A stretch of DNA of 64,000 nt from Asticcacaulis sp. EMRT-3. GTDB lineage: Bacteria > Pseudomonadota > Alphaproteobacteria > Caulobacterales > Caulobacteraceae. The notes under the pieces were generated by a model. It searched no databases. It was not told where the DNA came from and was given only the letters and a program-made list of their open reading frames with translations. Of the stretch, positions 43,094 to 53,965 are shown piece after piece; position 1 is the stretch's first letter; each line of letters begins with the position of its first letter. The DNA is taken from assembly GCF_030027245.1 (NCBI RefSeq), contig NZ_JASERT010000001.1, forward strand, positions 1,473,501 to 1,537,500. Direction: 5' to 3'. Made by a program: the position numbers and the translations under genes.

Positions 43094-43627
43094 TTACTTC
43101 TTCTTGCCTTCCTTGCGACGGACGGTTTCACCAGCATACTTCACGCCCTTGCCCTTATAGGGTTCAGGCGGACGGATCTTGCGGATCTTAGCAGCGGTTT
43201 CACCAACCAGTTGCTTATCGATGCCGCTGATGCGAACTTCGGTTTGCTTCGGCACCGTAAAGGTGATGCCTTCCGGCGGCGTGATGACGACCGGGTGCGA
43301 GAAACCGAGCTGCATTTCCAGCTTGGTGCCTTGCAGGGCGGCGCGGTAACCGACGCCGACCAGTTCGAGCGACACTTCGTAACCGTCGGTGACACCCTTG
43401 ACCATATTGGCGATCAGGGTGCGCGACAGGCCCCACATGGCGCGGTGGCGCTGGGTTTCGCCACGCGGGGAGACGTTCAGATTGGCGCCCTCCTGCTTGA
43501 CTTCGATTTCTTCAACAACCGTCCAGCCGAGCTGCCCCTTGGGGCCCTTGACCGAAACGTCCTGACCGTTGAGCGTGATGACCACACCCGACGGAACTGC
43601 GATGGCTTTTTTACCAATCCGAGACAT
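43094..43627 (-). CDS. rplF: 50S ribosomal protein L6
   Basis: 177 residues with [14 protein letters not shown], two repeated alpha/beta units and the signature [14 protein letters not shown] near the end. It lies near the sarcin-ricin loop and the factor-binding site. Confidence 0.96.
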   Translation of the reverse strand: MSRIGKKAIAVPSGVVITLNGQDVSVKGPKGQLGWTVVEEIEVKQEGANLNVSPRGETQRHRAMWGLSRTLIANMVKGVTDGYEVSLELVGVGYRAALQGTKLEMQLGFSHPVVITPPEGITFTVPKQTEVRISGIDKQLVGETAAKIRKIRPPEPYKGKGVKYAGETVRRKEGKKK

Positions 43628-43670
43628 TTTAAAACCTTATGTGCCTTAAATGGCCCCTGCCGTGCTTACC

Positions 43671-44069
43671 TTAGTAAACGCGGCAGAGAACCTCACCACC
43701 CACGTTATTTTCGCGGGCAGCATTGTCAGACATGACGCCCTTCGGCGTCGACAGGATCGAGATACCCAGGCCGTTCTTGATCGGCTTTAAGTCCTTGATC
43801 GACGAATAGACACGGCGGCCCGGCTTGGACACGCGGGCGATTTCCGCGATGACCGGCTGACCGTCGAAATATTTCAGTTCGATTTCGAACTGCGGGAATT
43901 CACCCGGCGTTTCCACCACTTCGTAGTTGCGGATGTAGCCTTCGTCCTTGAGGACGTCGAGCACATGGGCGCGCAGCTTGGAGGCGGGGGTGCGCAGGCT
44001 GGAACGCTTGCGCATGGCCGCGTTCTTGATGCGAGCGATCATATCGCTGAGGGGATCATTGACGAACAT
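43671..44069 (-). CDS. rpsH: 30S ribosomal protein S8
   Basis: 132 residues starting with [14 protein letters not shown] and ending with [20 protein letters not shown], the S8 signature. It binds central-domain 16S rRNA and, in E. coli, represses the spc operon by binding mRNA. Confidence 0.96.
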   Translation of the reverse strand: MFVNDPLSDMIARIKNAAMRKRSSLRTPASKLRAHVLDVLKDEGYIRNYEVVETPGEFPQFEIELKYFDGQPVIAEIARVSKPGRRVYSSIKDLKPIKNGLGISILSTPKGVMSDNAARENNVGGEVLCRVY

Positions 44070-44084
44070 CTGTAATCTCCTCTC

Positions 44085-44390
44085 TTACCAGCTAGCCTTG
44101 GTCAGGCCGGGAATTTGGCCTTCATTGCCAATTTTCCGCAGCGCGATCCGGCTCATATGGAACTTACGATAATAGGCGCGCGGGCGACCGGTCAGTTCGC
44201 AGCGATTGCGAATGCGGTTCGGCGCCGAATTGCGCGGCAACTTGGCCAGCTTCAGGCGAGCGGCGAAGCGCTCTTCCAGAGGCAGGCTTTCGTCATTGGC
44301 GATCGCCTTGAGCGCTTCGCGCTTGGGGGCGTATTGCGCCACCAGCTTCTTGACCATCTCGTTGCGGTTGATAGCGGATTTTTTTGCCAT
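44085..44390 (-). CDS. rpsN: 30S ribosomal protein S14 (zinc-free form)
   Basis: 101 residues with [37 protein letters not shown] and the C-terminal [21 protein letters not shown]. The CxxC zinc pairs of the short form are absent, so it is the long, zinc-independent type. Confidence 0.96.
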   Translation of the reverse strand: MAKKSAINRNEMVKKLVAQYAPKREALKAIANDESLPLEERFAARLKLAKLPRNSAPNRIRNRCELTGRPRAYYRKFHMSRIALRKIGNEGQIPGLTKASW

Positions 44391-44409
44391 TTTATCTCTC
44401 TACCCGCCC

Positions 44410-44967
44410 TTATGCCGTGAACGGGAACTGGAAGTGCTTCAGGAGAGCCTTGGCTTCCTTATCGCTCTTCGCCGTGGTGCAGACAACGATGTCCATGCCC
44501 CACATCTGATCGATCTGGTCGTAATTGATCTCCGGGAACACGATGTGCTCCTTCAGACCCATTGCGTAATTGCCGCGACCGTCGAACGACTTACCGTTCA
44601 GGCCACGGAAATCCTTCACGCGCGGCAGGGCGATCGTGATCAGGCGGTCGAGGAATTCGTACATACGATCCTTGCGCAGCGTCACCTTGGCACCAACCAC
44701 CATGCCTTCGCGCAGCTTGAAGCCGGCGATGGACTGACGGGCCTTGGTGGGCGCAGGCTTCTGACCGGTGATGGCCGCCAGATCCTTGATGGCCGCATTG
44801 ACCTTCTTGGAGTCGGCTGTCGCCTCGCCGATACCCATGTTCACGACGATCTTGTCGAGCTTGGGCACCTGCATTTCGTTCGTATAGCCGAACTCTTCCT
44901 TCATCGCGGCGCGGATCGTATCGAGATAGACCTGCTTGGCGCGGGGTGTGTACTTCGTATCAGCCAT
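44410..44967 (-). CDS. rplE: 50S ribosomal protein L5
   Basis: 185 residues with [20 protein letters not shown], the [16 protein letters not shown] segment and [20 protein letters not shown]. It binds 5S rRNA and the P-site tRNA. Its ATG overlaps the rplX stop by one base (TAATG). Confidence 0.96.
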   Translation of the reverse strand: MADTKYTPRAKQVYLDTIRAAMKEEFGYTNEMQVPKLDKIVVNMGIGEATADSKKVNAAIKDLAAITGQKPAPTKARQSIAGFKLREGMVVGAKVTLRKDRMYEFLDRLITIALPRVKDFRGLNGKSFDGRGNYAMGLKEHIVFPEINYDQIDQMWGMDIVVCTTAKSDKEAKALLKHFQFPFTA

Positions 44968-45275
44968 TAGATGACCTCGCCCGACGTCTTGGCGTAACGC
45001 ACCTTCTTGTCGCCTTCCACGCGGAAACCGACGCGGGTCGGCTTACCGTTGGAATCGACGTGCGCAACGTTGGAAACGTGAATGGTCGCTTCCTTGTTGA
45101 TGATGCCGCCGTTCGGGTTGCCCTGAGACGGACGGGTGTGGCGGTGGACAATATTGATGCCCTGGACGATCAGGCGGTCTGCCTCCGGCAGAACCTTCAG
45201 GACGGTGCCCTTGCGGCCCTTGTCCTTACCCGTCGTGACGACAACATTGTCGCCCTTTTTAATCTTGGCAGCCAT
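44967..45275 (-). CDS. rplX: 50S ribosomal protein L24
   Basis: 102 residues with the KOW motif [19 protein letters not shown] and [13 protein letters not shown]. It starts 50S assembly near the exit tunnel. One-base stop/start overlap with rplE. Confidence 0.96.
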   Translation of the reverse strand: MAAKIKKGDNVVVTTGKDKGRKGTVLKVLPEADRLIVQGINIVHRHTRPSQGNPNGGIINKEATIHVSNVAHVDSNGKPTRVGFRVEGDKKVRYAKTSGEVI

Positions 45276-45311
45276 CAGATGACCTTCCTATTAGCAAGCA
45301 TCGAGGTCATC

Positions 45312-45680
45312 TCAGATAACCTCGGGCGCGAGCGAGATGATCTTCATGTGGTTCTTGGCGCGAAGCTCGCGCGGAACCGGCCCGAAGATGCGCGTGCCGA
45401 TCGGCTCGCTCGACTTGTTGACGATGACGGCGGCATTGGTGTCAAAGCGGATCACCGAGCCGTCCTTGCGCTGGATGTCCTTCGACGTCCGCACGACGAT
45501 GGCGCGTAAGACGTCGCCCTTCTTCACGCGGCCGCGCGGAATGGCTTCCTTCACGGACACAACGATCAGGTCACCCACCGAGGCGTAGCGGCGCTTCGAG
45601 CCGCCCAGCACCTTGATGCACATGACCCGGCGCGCGCCGGAATTGTCGGCCACTTCCAGGTTAGTTTGCATCTGAATCAT
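45312..45680 (-). CDS. rplN: 50S ribosomal protein L14
   Basis: 122 residues, the standard length, starting [27 protein letters not shown] and containing [13 protein letters not shown]. It bridges to 16S rRNA and L19. Confidence 0.97.
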   Translation of the reverse strand: MIQMQTNLEVADNSGARRVMCIKVLGGSKRRYASVGDLIVVSVKEAIPRGRVKKGDVLRAIVVRTSKDIQRKDGSVIRFDTNAAVIVNKSSEPIGTRIFGPVPRELRAKNHMKIISLAPEVI

Positions 45681-45695
45681 GGTTCAAACTTCCCT

Positions 45696-45938
45696 TTAGT
45701 TAGCGGCTTCGCGCGGGAGGACTTCCCACGTTTTCAGTTTCGACTTCGGCGCGCATTCGATGATACGAATGGATTCGCCGGCCTTGTAGGTGTTTTGTTC
45801 GTCATGAGCGTGGTAGCGCTTCGACTTACGCACCGTCTTTTTCAGGACGGGGTGCAGAATCGTGCGTTCCACCTTCACAACCACAGTCTTGTCGCCCTTG
45901 TCGGAAACGACCAGACCTTCGAGAATGCGCTTGGGCAT
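45696..45938 (-). CDS. rpsQ: 30S ribosomal protein S17
   Basis: 80 residues starting [21 protein letters not shown] with the OB-fold signature [20 protein letters not shown]. It is a primary 16S-binding protein. Confidence 0.96.
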   Translation of the reverse strand: MPKRILEGLVVSDKGDKTVVVKVERTILHPVLKKTVRKSKRYHAHDEQNTYKAGESIRIIECAPKSKLKTWEVLPREAAN

Positions 45939-45951
45939 GGTTGGTCTTCCT

Positions 45952-46161
45952 TTATGCGGCCGACTTTGCGGCGGCCTTCTGGGCCGTCAGCAAGGTCTGG
46001 ATGCGGGCGATGGTCTTGCGAATCTCGTTGACGCGGTGCGTTTTTTCAAACTGGCCGGTCGCCTTCTGAAAGCGCAGATTGAACTGCTCCTTCTTGAGCT
46101 TCAGGAGCTCTTCGTGGAGCTGGTCGGAGGTTAAACTCCGCAGGGCTTCGATTTTGCTCAT
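45952..46161 (-). CDS. rpmC: 50S ribosomal protein L29
   Basis: 69 residues, two-helix hairpin with [28 protein letters not shown] and [14 protein letters not shown]. It sits at the tunnel exit near the SRP-binding site. Confidence 0.96.
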   Translation of the reverse strand: MSKIEALRSLTSDQLHEELLKLKKEQFNLRFQKATGQFEKTHRVNEIRKTIARIQTLLTAQKAAAKSAA

Positions 46162-46166
46162 GGCTC

Positions 46167-46601
46167 TTACTCCGCCGCTACGGCAACGCCGGCATCGAGA
46201 CGAGTCACGACGCGGGTGGACACCGGCAGCTTGGCGGCACCAAGACGCAGCGCTTCACGCGCTACATCGTCGGGCACGCCGTCGATTTCAAACAGGATAC
46301 GACCAGGAGCCACGCGGGCAGCCCAATGGTCAACAGCGCCTTTGCCCTTACCCATACGCACTTCGGCAGGCTTGCCGGTGACGGGGAGATCGGGGAAGAT
46401 ACGGATCCAGACGCGGCCCTGACGCTTCATTTGACGCGTAATGGCACGACGGCAGGCTTCGATCTGACGCGCGGTGATGCGTTCCGGCTCAACGGTCTTC
46501 AGACCATAGGAACCGAAGTTCAGCGTGTAGCCGCCCTTGGCGTTGCCGTGGATACGACCCTTGAACGCCTTGCGGTACTTGGTGCGCTTAGGAAGCATCA
46601 T
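46167..46601 (-). CDS. rplP: 50S ribosomal protein L16
   Basis: 144 residues, [48 protein letters not shown]. It positions A-site tRNA. A conserved arginine in the KRQGR region corresponds to the one hydroxylated in E. coli. Confidence 0.96.
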   Translation of the reverse strand: MMLPKRTKYRKAFKGRIHGNAKGGYTLNFGSYGLKTVEPERITARQIEACRRAITRQMKRQGRVWIRIFPDLPVTGKPAEVRMGKGKGAVDHWAARVAPGRILFEIDGVPDDVAREALRLGAAKLPVSTRVVTRLDAGVAVAAE

Positions 46602-46604
46602 GGT

Positions 46605-47360
46605 TTAGGCCTCCTTCTGGTTACGGTCGCGACGCGGGCCGCGGGGGCCGCGGTCGGAACGCTCCGGACGATCATTCGACGACGGGCCGGACGCTTCGGC
46701 AGCCCAGCGCTTGTCCTGGGCCATCGGATCGTGCTCCAGCACTTCACCCTTGAAAATCCACACCTTGACACCGATGATGCCGTAGGTGGTCAGGGCTTCG
46801 GCGAAACCCGTATCGATGTCGGCACGCAGGGTATGCAACGGCACGCGGCCTTCGCGATACCATTCCATGCGGGCGATTTCCGCACCGCCGAGACGACCCG
46901 ACAGGTTCATGCGGATGCCCTTGGCACCGAGACGCATGGCCGACTGGATCGAACGCTTCATGGCGCGGCGGAAAGCCACACGGCGTTCCAGTTGCTGGGC
47001 GATCGATTCCGCCACGAGCTGGGCGTCCACTTCGGGCTTGCGCACTTCAACCAGGTTGAGGAACACTTCGCCTTCGGTCAGTTGCCCGACATCCTTGCGC
47101 AGCTTGTCGATGTCAGCGCCCTTCTTGCCGATCACGACACCCGGACGGGCGGCATAGATCGTCACGCGGCACTTCTTGTGCGGACGCTCGATGATGATGC
47201 GCGAAACGCCGGCAGCGTTCAGCTTTTCCTTCAGCATCTTGCGGATCTTGATGTCCTGATGCAGCAGCTTGGCGTATTCCTGACGGGCCGCGAACCAGCG
47301 CGAATCCCAGGTACGGTTCACGCCCAGGCGCAGGCCGATGGGGTTGGCTTTCTGACCCAT
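46605..47360 (-). CDS. rpsC: 30S ribosomal protein S3 with charged tail
   Basis: 251 residues: [13 protein letters not shown] start, KH domain ([17 protein letters not shown]), and [31 protein letters not shown]. The end is an Arg/Pro/Asp-rich extension of about 30 residues. It lines the mRNA entry. Its ATG overlaps the rplV stop by one base. Confidence 0.96.
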   Translation of the reverse strand: MGQKANPIGLRLGVNRTWDSRWFAARQEYAKLLHQDIKIRKMLKEKLNAAGVSRIIIERPHKKCRVTIYAARPGVVIGKKGADIDKLRKDVGQLTEGEVFLNLVEVRKPEVDAQLVAESIAQQLERRVAFRRAMKRSIQSAMRLGAKGIRMNLSGRLGGAEIARMEWYREGRVPLHTLRADIDTGFAEALTTYGIIGVKVWIFKGEVLEHDPMAQDKRWAAEASGPSSNDRPERSDRGPRGPRRDRNQKEA

Positions 47361-47761
47361 TATGCAGCCTCTTTTTGGTTGGAAGTTTCAGCGCCAAGCT
47401 CACGAACGACGATGGTCAGTTCGGAGAAGGGCTTCATGATGCGCGACGAACGGCCACGGGCCCGCGAGGCGAAGCGCTTCATGACGAGGCCCTTGCCCAC
47501 ATAGGCTTCGGCAACGACAAGCGCGTCGATGTCGAGATTGTGGTTGTTTTCGGCATTCGAGATCGCCGAATAGAGCGCCTTGCGGACGTCCTTGGCGATA
47601 CGCTTGCGCGAGAATTCGAGCTCGTTGAGCGCGCGCTGCACCTTCATGCCGCGGATCGAGGCGGCGACGAGGTTCAGCTTCTGCGGCGAAATACGCACCG
47701 AAACCAGCTTAACGCGGGCTTCATTGGCGTTGACGCGGCGAGGATTAGCCTTTTGCGACAT
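47360..47761 (-). CDS. rplV: 50S ribosomal protein L22
   Basis: 133 residues with [38 protein letters not shown] and a beta-hairpin tip ([14 protein letters not shown]) that reaches into the exit tunnel. No erythromycin-type loop deletion is evident. Confidence 0.96.
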   Translation of the reverse strand: MSQKANPRRVNANEARVKLVSVRISPQKLNLVAASIRGMKVQRALNELEFSRKRIAKDVRKALYSAISNAENNHNLDIDALVVAEAYVGKGLVMKRFASRARGRSSRIMKPFSELTIVVRELGAETSNQKEAA

Positions 47762-47763
47762 GA

Positions 47764-48042
47764 TTACTTCCTCTTCGCCTTCTTGTCAGCGGCGTGGCCG
47801 GGGAAGTTGCGCGTAGGCGAAAACTCACCGAACTTCATGCCGACCATGTCTTCCGACACCAGCACCGGCACGTGCTTCTGACCATTATAAACGCCGAACG
47901 TCAGGCCAACAAATTGCGGCATGATGGTTGAGCGGCGCGACCAGGTCTTGATGACCTCTTTGCGACCCGAATTGAGCGCGACGTCCGCCTTCTTCAGAAG
48001 GTGGCCATCCACGAACGGGCCTTTCCATACGGAGCGTGCCAT
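47764..48042 (-). CDS. rpsS: 30S ribosomal protein S19
   Basis: 92 residues: [41 protein letters not shown], and [17 protein letters not shown]. It forms the head with S13. It lies 2 bp after rplB. Confidence 0.97.
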   Translation of the reverse strand: MARSVWKGPFVDGHLLKKADVALNSGRKEVIKTWSRRSTIMPQFVGLTFGVYNGQKHVPVLVSEDMVGMKFGEFSPTRNFPGHAADKKAKRK

Positions 48043-48044
48043 GA

Positions 48045-48881
48045 TTAGCGAGCCTTCTTAACGTGACGCGAACGAATGATGTACTTGTTCGTCGTCTTGT
48101 TGGTACGAGTCTTGCGGCCCTTGGTGGGAACGCCCCACGGGGTCACAGGGTTACGGCCGCCAGAGGTCTTGCCTTCACCACCACCATGCGGGTGATCGAC
48201 CGGGTTCATGGCGACGCCGCGAACGTGCGGACGGAAGCCCTGATGGCGCGAACGACCGGCCTTGCCGGAGTTCTGGTTCATGTGGTCCTGGTTGGACACC
48301 GCACCGACGGTTGCCATGCAGGTGTCGAGCACCATGCGCAGTTCACCTGAACCGAGACGGATCTGAGCGTAACCGGCGTCACGACCGACGAGCTGGGCAT
48401 AGGCACCGGCCGAACGGGCCAGTTGCCCGCCTTTTTGCGGCTTCAGCTCGACATTGTGGATGATCGTGCCGATGGGCAGGCTGCGCAGCGGCGCGGCATT
48501 GCCCGGCTTCACGTCCACCTTGTCGGCGGCGACGATGCTGTCACCGGCCTTCAGGCGTTGCGGGGCCAGGATATAGGCCTTTTCGCCGTCAGCATAGGTG
48601 ATCAGCGCAATAAAGGCCGAGCGGTTCGGATCATATTCCAGACGCTCGACGGTGGCGGGAACATCCCACTTGCGGCGCTTGAAATCGATGATGCGATAGA
48701 GGCGCTTGGCGCCGCCGCCACGAAAACGGACAGCGATGCGGCCTTGCGCGCCACGGCCGCCGGACTTGGTCAGACCTTCGACCAGCGACTTTTCGGGCTT
48801 GCCCTTGTGCAGTTCCGAGCGATCGACCAGAACGAGCTGGCGACGCGCGGGCGAGGTCGGGTTGAAATGCTTCAAAGCCAT
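48045..48881 (-). CDS. rplB: 50S ribosomal protein L2
   Basis: 278 residues, with [41 protein letters not shown] and the conserved [22 protein letters not shown] loop with the histidine near the peptidyl-transferase centre. It is essential for subunit joining. Confidence 0.97.
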   Translation of the reverse strand: MALKHFNPTSPARRQLVLVDRSELHKGKPEKSLVEGLTKSGGRGAQGRIAVRFRGGGAKRLYRIIDFKRRKWDVPATVERLEYDPNRSAFIALITYADGEKAYILAPQRLKAGDSIVAADKVDVKPGNAAPLRSLPIGTIIHNVELKPQKGGQLARSAGAYAQLVGRDAGYAQIRLGSGELRMVLDTCMATVGAVSNQDHMNQNSGKAGRSRHQGFRPHVRGVAMNPVDHPHGGGEGKTSGGRNPVTPWGVPTKGRKTRTNKTTNKYIIRSRHVKKAR

Positions 48882-48896
48882 GAGTTCAATCCTCCC

Positions 48897-49193
48897 TTAC
48901 AGACCGGTTGTGATATCGATCGACTGGCCTTCGGCCAGGGTCACGATAGCTTTTTTCATGTCGTTGCGACGGCCCTTGATGCCCTTGAAACGCTTGGTCT
49001 TGCCCTTGGTGACAATCGTGTTCACCTTGGTGACCTTGACGTTGTAGATGGCTTCAACGGCGGAGGCGACTTCGTCCTTCGAGGCGTCGAGCGCGATCTT
49101 GAAAACGACCTTGTTCTGCTCGGAAAGCAGGGTGGCCTTTTCAGTGATGTGCGGCGACAGAAGAACGTCGAAATTACGGATGGTAGCGGCCAT
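48897..49193 (-). CDS. rplW: 50S ribosomal protein L23
   Basis: 98 residues with [21 protein letters not shown] and [23 protein letters not shown]. It is the docking point for trigger factor and SRP at the tunnel exit. The ATG at 49193 replaces a longer frame running back into rplD. Confidence 0.95.
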   Translation of the reverse strand: MAATIRNFDVLLSPHITEKATLLSEQNKVVFKIALDASKDEVASAVEAIYNVKVTKVNTIVTKGKTKRFKGIKGRRNDMKKAIVTLAEGQSIDITTGL

Positions 49194-49200
49194 GATACTC

Positions 49201-49833
49201 TTAAGCCTCCACAGCAAAGCGGGCTTCGATCGCCTCAACCGCCGACTTCGTCAGAACCAGCGTGTGGCGGCGCAGAATGTCATAGACATTCAGGCCTGCC
49301 GTCGGCAGGACGTCGATATTCGGAATGTTGCGCGAAGCCATAGCGAAATTGGCGTCAACCTCGGCGCCCGTGATGAACAGGGCATTCTTCAGGCCAAGCT
49401 TTTCGAACGAAGCACGCAGCGCCGCCGTCTTGGGGGCGTCGAGAACGGCCTGATCGAGGACGATCAGCGAGCCATCGCGCACCTTGGACGACAGAGCATG
49501 ACGCAGGCCCAGGGCGCGAACCTTCTTTTGCAGGTCGAAGCCGTGGTCGCGGACGACCGGGCCGAAAGCGCGCGAGCCGCCGACGAATTGCGGGGCACGG
49601 CGCGAACCGTGACGAGCGCCGCCGGAGCCCTTTTGCTTGTACATCTTCTTGCCCGTACGAGAATTCTCGTTGCGGGTCTGCACCTTGTGCGTACCGGCGC
49701 GGCGCTTGGCCAACTGCCAGTTGACGACGCGGGCCAGGATGTCGGCACGGATGTTTTCAATCCCGAATACGAGATCGGAAACGTCCACCGAACCAGCCTT
49801 GGAGGCGTCGAGCTTAATGACGTCGAGTTTCAT
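49201..49833 (-). CDS. rplD: 50S ribosomal protein L4
   Basis: 210 residues with the loop [42 protein letters not shown] that reaches the tunnel (quoted here only as its start N and end R at about 42-83), [21 protein letters not shown], and a C-terminal [14 protein letters not shown]. In E. coli L4 represses its own operon; whether that holds here is not shown. Confidence 0.96.
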   Translation of the reverse strand: MKLDVIKLDASKAGSVDVSDLVFGIENIRADILARVVNWQLAKRRAGTHKVQTRNENSRTGKKMYKQKGSGGARHGSRRAPQFVGGSRAFGPVVRDHGFDLQKKVRALGLRHALSSKVRDGSLIVLDQAVLDAPKTAALRASFEKLGLKNALFITGAEVDANFAMASRNIPNIDVLPTAGLNVYDILRRHTLVLTKSAVEAIEARFAVEA

Positions 49834-49835
49834 AA

Positions 49836-50564
49836 TTATTCAGCCCCTTCTTGCGCAGGAGCTTCCTCAGCGGCAGCGGGAGCTGCCTTGGCCGACTTAA
49901 TCGCACCGGGATATTGCAGACCGGCAGGTGCCGGGCGCTTCACCGCGTCGCGGATCTTGACATAGGAGCCTTCGGCACCCGGAACCGCGCCACGGATGAA
50001 GAGCAGACCGCGTTCCGCATCGATGCGGGCGATTTGCAGGCTCATGGTCGTGACGGTTTCGACACCGTAATGACCGGCCATCTTCTTGCCGGGGAAGGTG
50101 CGGCCCGGATCCTGGCGGTTACCGGTCGAACCATGCGAACGGTGCGACACCGAAACGCCGTGGGTGGCACGAAGACCACCGAAGTTCCAGCGCTTCATGG
50201 CGCCGGCAAAACCCTTACCGATCGTCGTGCCCTGAATATCGACGCGCTGACCTTCGAGGAAGTGATCGGCGCTCAGCTCAGCGCCGACCTCGATCAGGTT
50301 CTCTTCGGAAACGCGGAATTCTGTCAGGATGACCTTGGGTTCAACCTGCGCCTTGGCGAAGCGAACACGCTCAGGATTGGAAGTATTCTTGGCCTTGGCC
50401 TTGCCCGCGCCCAGTTGCAGGGCGGTATAGCCGTCTCGCGTTTGGGTGCGCTGCGCCACGACCTGGCAGCCGTCCAGCGACAGCACGGTCACCGGCACAT
50501 GCTGGCCGGTAGAGTCGAAGAAGCGGGTCATGCCCAGCTTTTTAGCGATCAAACCAGTTCTCAT
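49836..50564 (-). CDS. rplC: 50S ribosomal protein L3
   Basis: 242 residues starting [16 protein letters not shown] with the central extension [21 protein letters not shown], whose glutamine is the PrmB methylation site in other bacteria. The C-terminal tail is Ala/Glu-rich and longer than in E. coli. Confidence 0.96.
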   Translation of the reverse strand: MRTGLIAKKLGMTRFFDSTGQHVPVTVLSLDGCQVVAQRTQTRDGYTALQLGAGKAKAKNTSNPERVRFAKAQVEPKVILTEFRVSEENLIEVGAELSADHFLEGQRVDIQGTTIGKGFAGAMKRWNFGGLRATHGVSVSHRSHGSTGNRQDPGRTFPGKKMAGHYGVETVTTMSLQIARIDAERGLLFIRGAVPGAEGSYVKIRDAVKRPAPAGLQYPGAIKSAKAAPAAAEEAPAQEGAE

Positions 50565-50575
50565 CGGATCGCCCC

Positions 50576-50884
50576 TTAAATCTTGATCTCGACATCGACA
50601 CCGGCCGACAGGTCGAGCTTCATCAGCGCGTCCACGGTTTGCGGGGTCGGATCGACGATATCAAGCACGCGCTTGTGCGTACGGATTTCAAACTGCTCGC
50701 GCGACTTCTTATCGACGTGCGGCGAACGGTTGACGGTGAAACGCTCGATCAGCGTCGGCAAGGGGATCGGGCCCCGGACGGTAGCACCAGTGCGCTTGGC
50801 CGTATTGACGATCTCGCGGGTGGAATGATCCAGTACGCGGTGATCGAAGGCCTTGAGCCTGATGCGGATATTCTGACGATCCAT
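50576..50884 (-). CDS. rpsJ: 30S ribosomal protein S10
   Basis: 102 residues, [54 protein letters not shown]. It is the first gene of the S10 run and also a NusE-type antitermination factor. The ATG at 50884 is chosen over an upstream in-frame extension of 18 residues that the family lacks. Confidence 0.96.
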   Translation of the reverse strand: MDRQNIRIRLKAFDHRVLDHSTREIVNTAKRTGATVRGPIPLPTLIERFTVNRSPHVDKKSREQFEIRTHKRVLDIVDPTPQTVDALMKLDLSAGVDVEIKI

Positions 50885-51290
50885 ATCGCTCGTATTCCTG
50901 TTAGGGTTGCGATTAACGCGTTCCGTGAACCATTTCAAAGACCGGCTTCGCCCTCACCGGAGTGAGCACGAACACATTATCCGCAAAAACAAAGCCCTCG
51001 CGGTTGACGCCGCGCGGGCCATTGAACAAATCCACCAATTCCTTTTAAAAAAGGCCGCCGGTAAATCTGGCTTTATGCTTGCAGACCGCGTTTGGCGCTT
51101 ATGACAACGCCACAGCCGATCTAACAGAGCGCGCTATATGCCCAAACGACTCAGGTTCGTCAAGGACTGATTGCGAAAAAGGCGGATAAAATAAGCCTTC
51201 TGCGAGGACAGACTGGATAGCCCGCGCGATTCAGTGGATCACGCCGCCGGAACTGCGAGGATTCACCTGTCTTACAGTATGAAGACCTGA
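50885..51290. other. S10-run leader and promoter region
   Basis: About 400 bases between rpsJ and the acyltransferase gene, both on the minus strand. No gene is supported. It holds the candidate promoter at 51135-51163 and leaves a leader of roughly 240 bases before rpsJ, with a GCGGTT...GCGCGGG-type stem near 50990-51018. Confidence 0.6.
51135..51163 (-). promoter_or_regulatory. Candidate housekeeping promoter for the S10 run
   Basis: On the minus strand TTGACG (51158-51163), a 17-bp spacer, and CATATA (51135-51140), about 250 bp before rpsJ. The -35 and spacer fit a main sigma-factor promoter; the -10 is moderate. Confidence 0.5.
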
Positions 51291-52466
51291 TCAGGCTGCC
51301 GAATGCGGCTTTACGCGCAGCAGAGCCCGGCGCATCAGACCACTCAGCGCCCGCGCCCAGCCCTTCAGCCCGGTTTCGGTGGCGCGGATGATGTTGACAC
51401 GCCGCTTGAGGCTGAGGCGCGTCCTGTCGAATTCGGGCCGCCCTATCGGTAGGGCCTTCGCCGTCATGTCGAGCATCTGTGATCCCAGGCGCGGCGCATA
51501 TTTGAGATTGCCTTCGAGACATTCACCGGCCTCGGTGGTCAGGGGCGATTTGTAATCCTCGCCCCCCGTGCCGAAATCGAAGCTTTTGACACCCAGCGGT
51601 GCCAGATGGCGGATGATGGCCACGGTCAGCAGGATACCGAGCGAATAGCGGTAATAGGCCGGATCATAGGCCGGGAACCACAGATGGACGTGCTGGCCAT
51701 CACTCAAGGCAATTTCCGCCGCCACGATTCGCCCCGCATGGCGGAAAACCCCGGCGCGCAGACCGAAATCCTGATCGTCGCTCGTCGCCAGCGCCGACAG
51801 CATGGCGTAGGTCCAGCCGCAGTCAAAAACATCGTGCATACCCGTCTTGCGATATTGCTGGCGCTTGAGATCGATCACCCAGTCAAGCACATCGGGCGTC
51901 ACACACTCCCAGCTAAAGGCGAAGCCGCCAAAGTCTTTTTCGACATTGCGCTCGCAGCGTCCGATATTTTTGAAAAACTTGTGATGACCGGCATTCCGGG
52001 TCTGCCACCAGTGCTCAAAGCCCAGGCGCGTATCGGCCTGACGGCGACGCAGGGACAGACTTTTCGCCGCCCCGCACATCGGCCCTACCCAGCCCTGAAA
52101 CTCGAGCCGCTTCGCCCCCGTGGCCGCCAGCAGTTCGGCAAACGGCATGTCAAATCCCGGTGCGGCGATCATGCCGTGATAATCACTGAGCGGCGCGCCC
52201 AAAGGCTGCAAGGCACCGGAACGGATCTGATACGGAAAATAGCCGACAATCCGGTCGCCGTGGCGGAAACGCGCCACGCAGGCATGCGGCACGCTGGCCC
52301 CAATCGCCTTCACATAGCGCATGTCGAAATAAGGGCCTTCCAGTTCCGGGCGCTGGGCCAGAAACGCCTGCCAGTGCACAGCATCATCGGCCGACAAATC
52401 CTGCGCGTGAAGATGATCGATACGAAGTGCCGGACGCGCGGCGGAGATGTCGCTGTGCTGGTTCAT
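51291..52466 (-). CDS. BioF2/FemAB-like acyltransferase, resembles holdfast HfsK
   Basis: The 391-residue cytosolic protein has the GNAT-type BioF2/CelD fold (PF13480): RIVGYFPYQI, LSDYHGMIAAPG, a KFFKNIGRCERNVEK segment, IVAAEIALSDGQHVHLWFPAYDPAYYRYSLGILL and FDFGTGGEDYKSP. Relatives acetylate or otherwise acylate surface polysaccharide precursors; HfsK in Caulobacter modifies holdfast. No polysaccharide genes lie nearby, so that role is inference. It lies upstream of the rpsJ promoter and interrupts the usual tuf-rpsJ neighbourhood. Confidence 0.78.
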   Translation of the reverse strand: MNQHSDISAARPALRIDHLHAQDLSADDAVHWQAFLAQRPELEGPYFDMRYVKAIGASVPHACVARFRHGDRIVGYFPYQIRSGALQPLGAPLSDYHGMIAAPGFDMPFAELLAATGAKRLEFQGWVGPMCGAAKSLSLRRRQADTRLGFEHWWQTRNAGHHKFFKNIGRCERNVEKDFGGFAFSWECVTPDVLDWVIDLKRQQYRKTGMHDVFDCGWTYAMLSALATSDDQDFGLRAGVFRHAGRIVAAEIALSDGQHVHLWFPAYDPAYYRYSLGILLTVAIIRHLAPLGVKSFDFGTGGEDYKSPLTTEAGECLEGNLKYAPRLGSQMLDMTAKALPIGRPEFDRTRLSLKRRVNIIRATETGLKGWARALSGLMRRALLRVKPHSAA

Positions 52467-52523
52467 GTCAAGCTTGTAACATGACGCGGTTTCCAGACGG
52501 CTAAATGGTATGGTTAAGCGGGC

Positions 52524-53165
52524 TTAAGCTTGCGGCCCACAAAACGGTTGCTGGATCGCCTTGAACGCCTCCAGTTCCTCACATTGCGCGCTGTGGAACA
52601 TAAGCGCCGGCCAGCGCGATCCATCGATAGCCTTGCCATGCGCCTCACAGGCATGACGCAGCGCGCAGCCCAGCGCTATATCGGCGTGGTTCATTTCCGC
52701 CCCCATCAGCCACAGGCTTTTCGCCCCGGCGCGGATGGCTTCGAGTGTGTCGAGCACAGAGGCAAGCTGGCCCTGACAGCGCTCCAGCCAGACAGGTGAA
52801 TGCACCTCATGCAGCACTTTTTCGTAATAGAGCGCCACCGCCTTGTCGGCCAGTCCTGTCGCAAGCGCACTATAATAGAGGGCCTTCTGGCGCTCAGGCC
52901 CAGATGCGGCGATCAGGGGTCTGGTGCCCGCCTCGCCTTCGCGCACCTGCTCATCGAGCCAGTCCAGTATATAAGCGCTTTCGATGATCACCCGGCCATC
53001 ATCGAGGATCAGGGTGGGCACACGGCTCAGGGGGTTATGGCGGGCGATCTTGGCGGCCTCGCCAAAGGTGGACCAGGGCCGATGCTTGAAGGCAAAACCG
53101 TACAGCGTCATAGCGATGGCCACGCGGCGCACAAAGGGCGAGTCATACTGGCCGATCAGGATCAT
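52524..53165 (-). CDS. Glutathione S-transferase family protein
   Basis: The 213-residue protein has the thioredoxin-like GST N-terminal domain (YDSPFVRRVAIAMTLYG, NPLSRVPTLILDDG, ESAYILDWLDE), with a Ser at the position that activates glutathione, and an all-helical C-terminal domain with the conserved N-capping segment (NHADIALGCALR). It probably conjugates or reduces with glutathione; the substrate is unknown. The ATG at 53165 starts the domain and excludes an N-terminal extension. Confidence 0.87.
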   Translation of the reverse strand: MILIGQYDSPFVRRVAIAMTLYGFAFKHRPWSTFGEAAKIARHNPLSRVPTLILDDGRVIIESAYILDWLDEQVREGEAGTRPLIAASGPERQKALYYSALATGLADKAVALYYEKVLHEVHSPVWLERCQGQLASVLDTLEAIRAGAKSLWLMGAEMNHADIALGCALRHACEAHGKAIDGSRWPALMFHSAQCEELEAFKAIQQPFCGPQA

Positions 53166-53428
53166 GGCTGCGCCGCCCGCAGCGCGCCCACCCCGCCACC
53201 GCCATACCACTGGCCATGCGCCCCGGCGCAACCGCTGCACATCAAGACCATCGAAAGGAGGATAAGGCACCGCATGAGACACTCCGCATTCAGCCCGCGC
53301 CTATGAGTTCACATGGCTTTACGCCTGTCAAAACAAAAGGCGATAAAGAGATGGATGCAACACATAGCCTATGCACAACAGCCATTGTGTGATACATTGA
53401 ATACATGCAGTCACTAAAGGCTTTCGAT

Positions 53429-53653
53429 ATGCCCACCTCTATCCGACTCAATGCCCAAACCGAAGAACGCCTTAATCAATTGTCCGCCCTCACCGGGCGC
53501 ACCAAGGCTTTTTACCTGCGCGAACTGGTGGAACGCGGGCTGGATGACATGGAAGATTATTATCTCGCCTCTCAAACCTTAGCGCGCGTCAAAGGCGGCC
53601 TTGAACCCACCTTCTCGCTCGATGAAGTGCGCGAAGAGATCAATCGTGACTAA
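53429..53653 (+). CDS. RelB/TraY-type antitoxin
   Basis: 74 residues with an N-terminal ribbon-helix-helix (TSIRLNAQTEERLNQLSALTGRTKAFYLRELVERGL) and a C-terminal part that would bind the toxin (DDMEDYYLASQTLA, LDEVREEI). It should repress its own operon and neutralise the next gene's toxin. AAAGG precedes the ATG at 53429; another ATG at 53405 is in frame. The toxin start lies inside its last codons. Confidence 0.85.
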   Translation: MPTSIRLNAQTEERLNQLSALTGRTKAFYLRELVERGLDDMEDYYLASQTLARVKGGLEPTFSLDEVREEINRD

Positions 53654-53918
53654 GTGGTCGGTGCGTCTGTCGGACACGGCGAGGAAGCAGTTAAAGAAAC
53701 TCGATAGGCAGACGGCCAACCGAATTATCGCTTTTCTGGGCGACCGTATTGCCATCGCAGACGACCCAAGATCGCTTGGCAAGGCTTTAACTGGCCCGAA
53801 CCTGGGAAAATTTTGGCGTTACCGCGTCGGGGATTATCGCCTTATTTGCGATATTCAGGATGGCGAATTGTGCGTTCTGGTCGTTGAGGTGGGCAATCGA
53901 AGAGAAGTTTACAGGTAA
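53646..53918 (+). CDS. RelE/ParE-superfamily toxin
   Basis: 90 residues from the GTG at 53646, with WSVRLSDTARKQLKKLD, RIIAFLGDRI and GKFWRYRVGDYRLICDIQDGELCVLVVEVGNRREVY, the RelE fold. The basic residues RYRVGDYR and a terminal R-x-x-x-Y fit an mRNA interferase. The start overlaps the antitoxin by eight bases, so translation is coupled. Whether it is a RelE ribonuclease or ParE gyrase poison is not certain; the RVGDYR pattern favours RelE. Confidence 0.86.
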   Translation: MTKWSVRLSDTARKQLKKLDRQTANRIIAFLGDRIAIADDPRSLGKALTGPNLGKFWRYRVGDYRLICDIQDGELCVLVVEVGNRREVYR

Positions 53919-53965
53919 ATGGATCTTGTCGATGGCGTATCTACCAGAACAGAAGGTCCGGTATC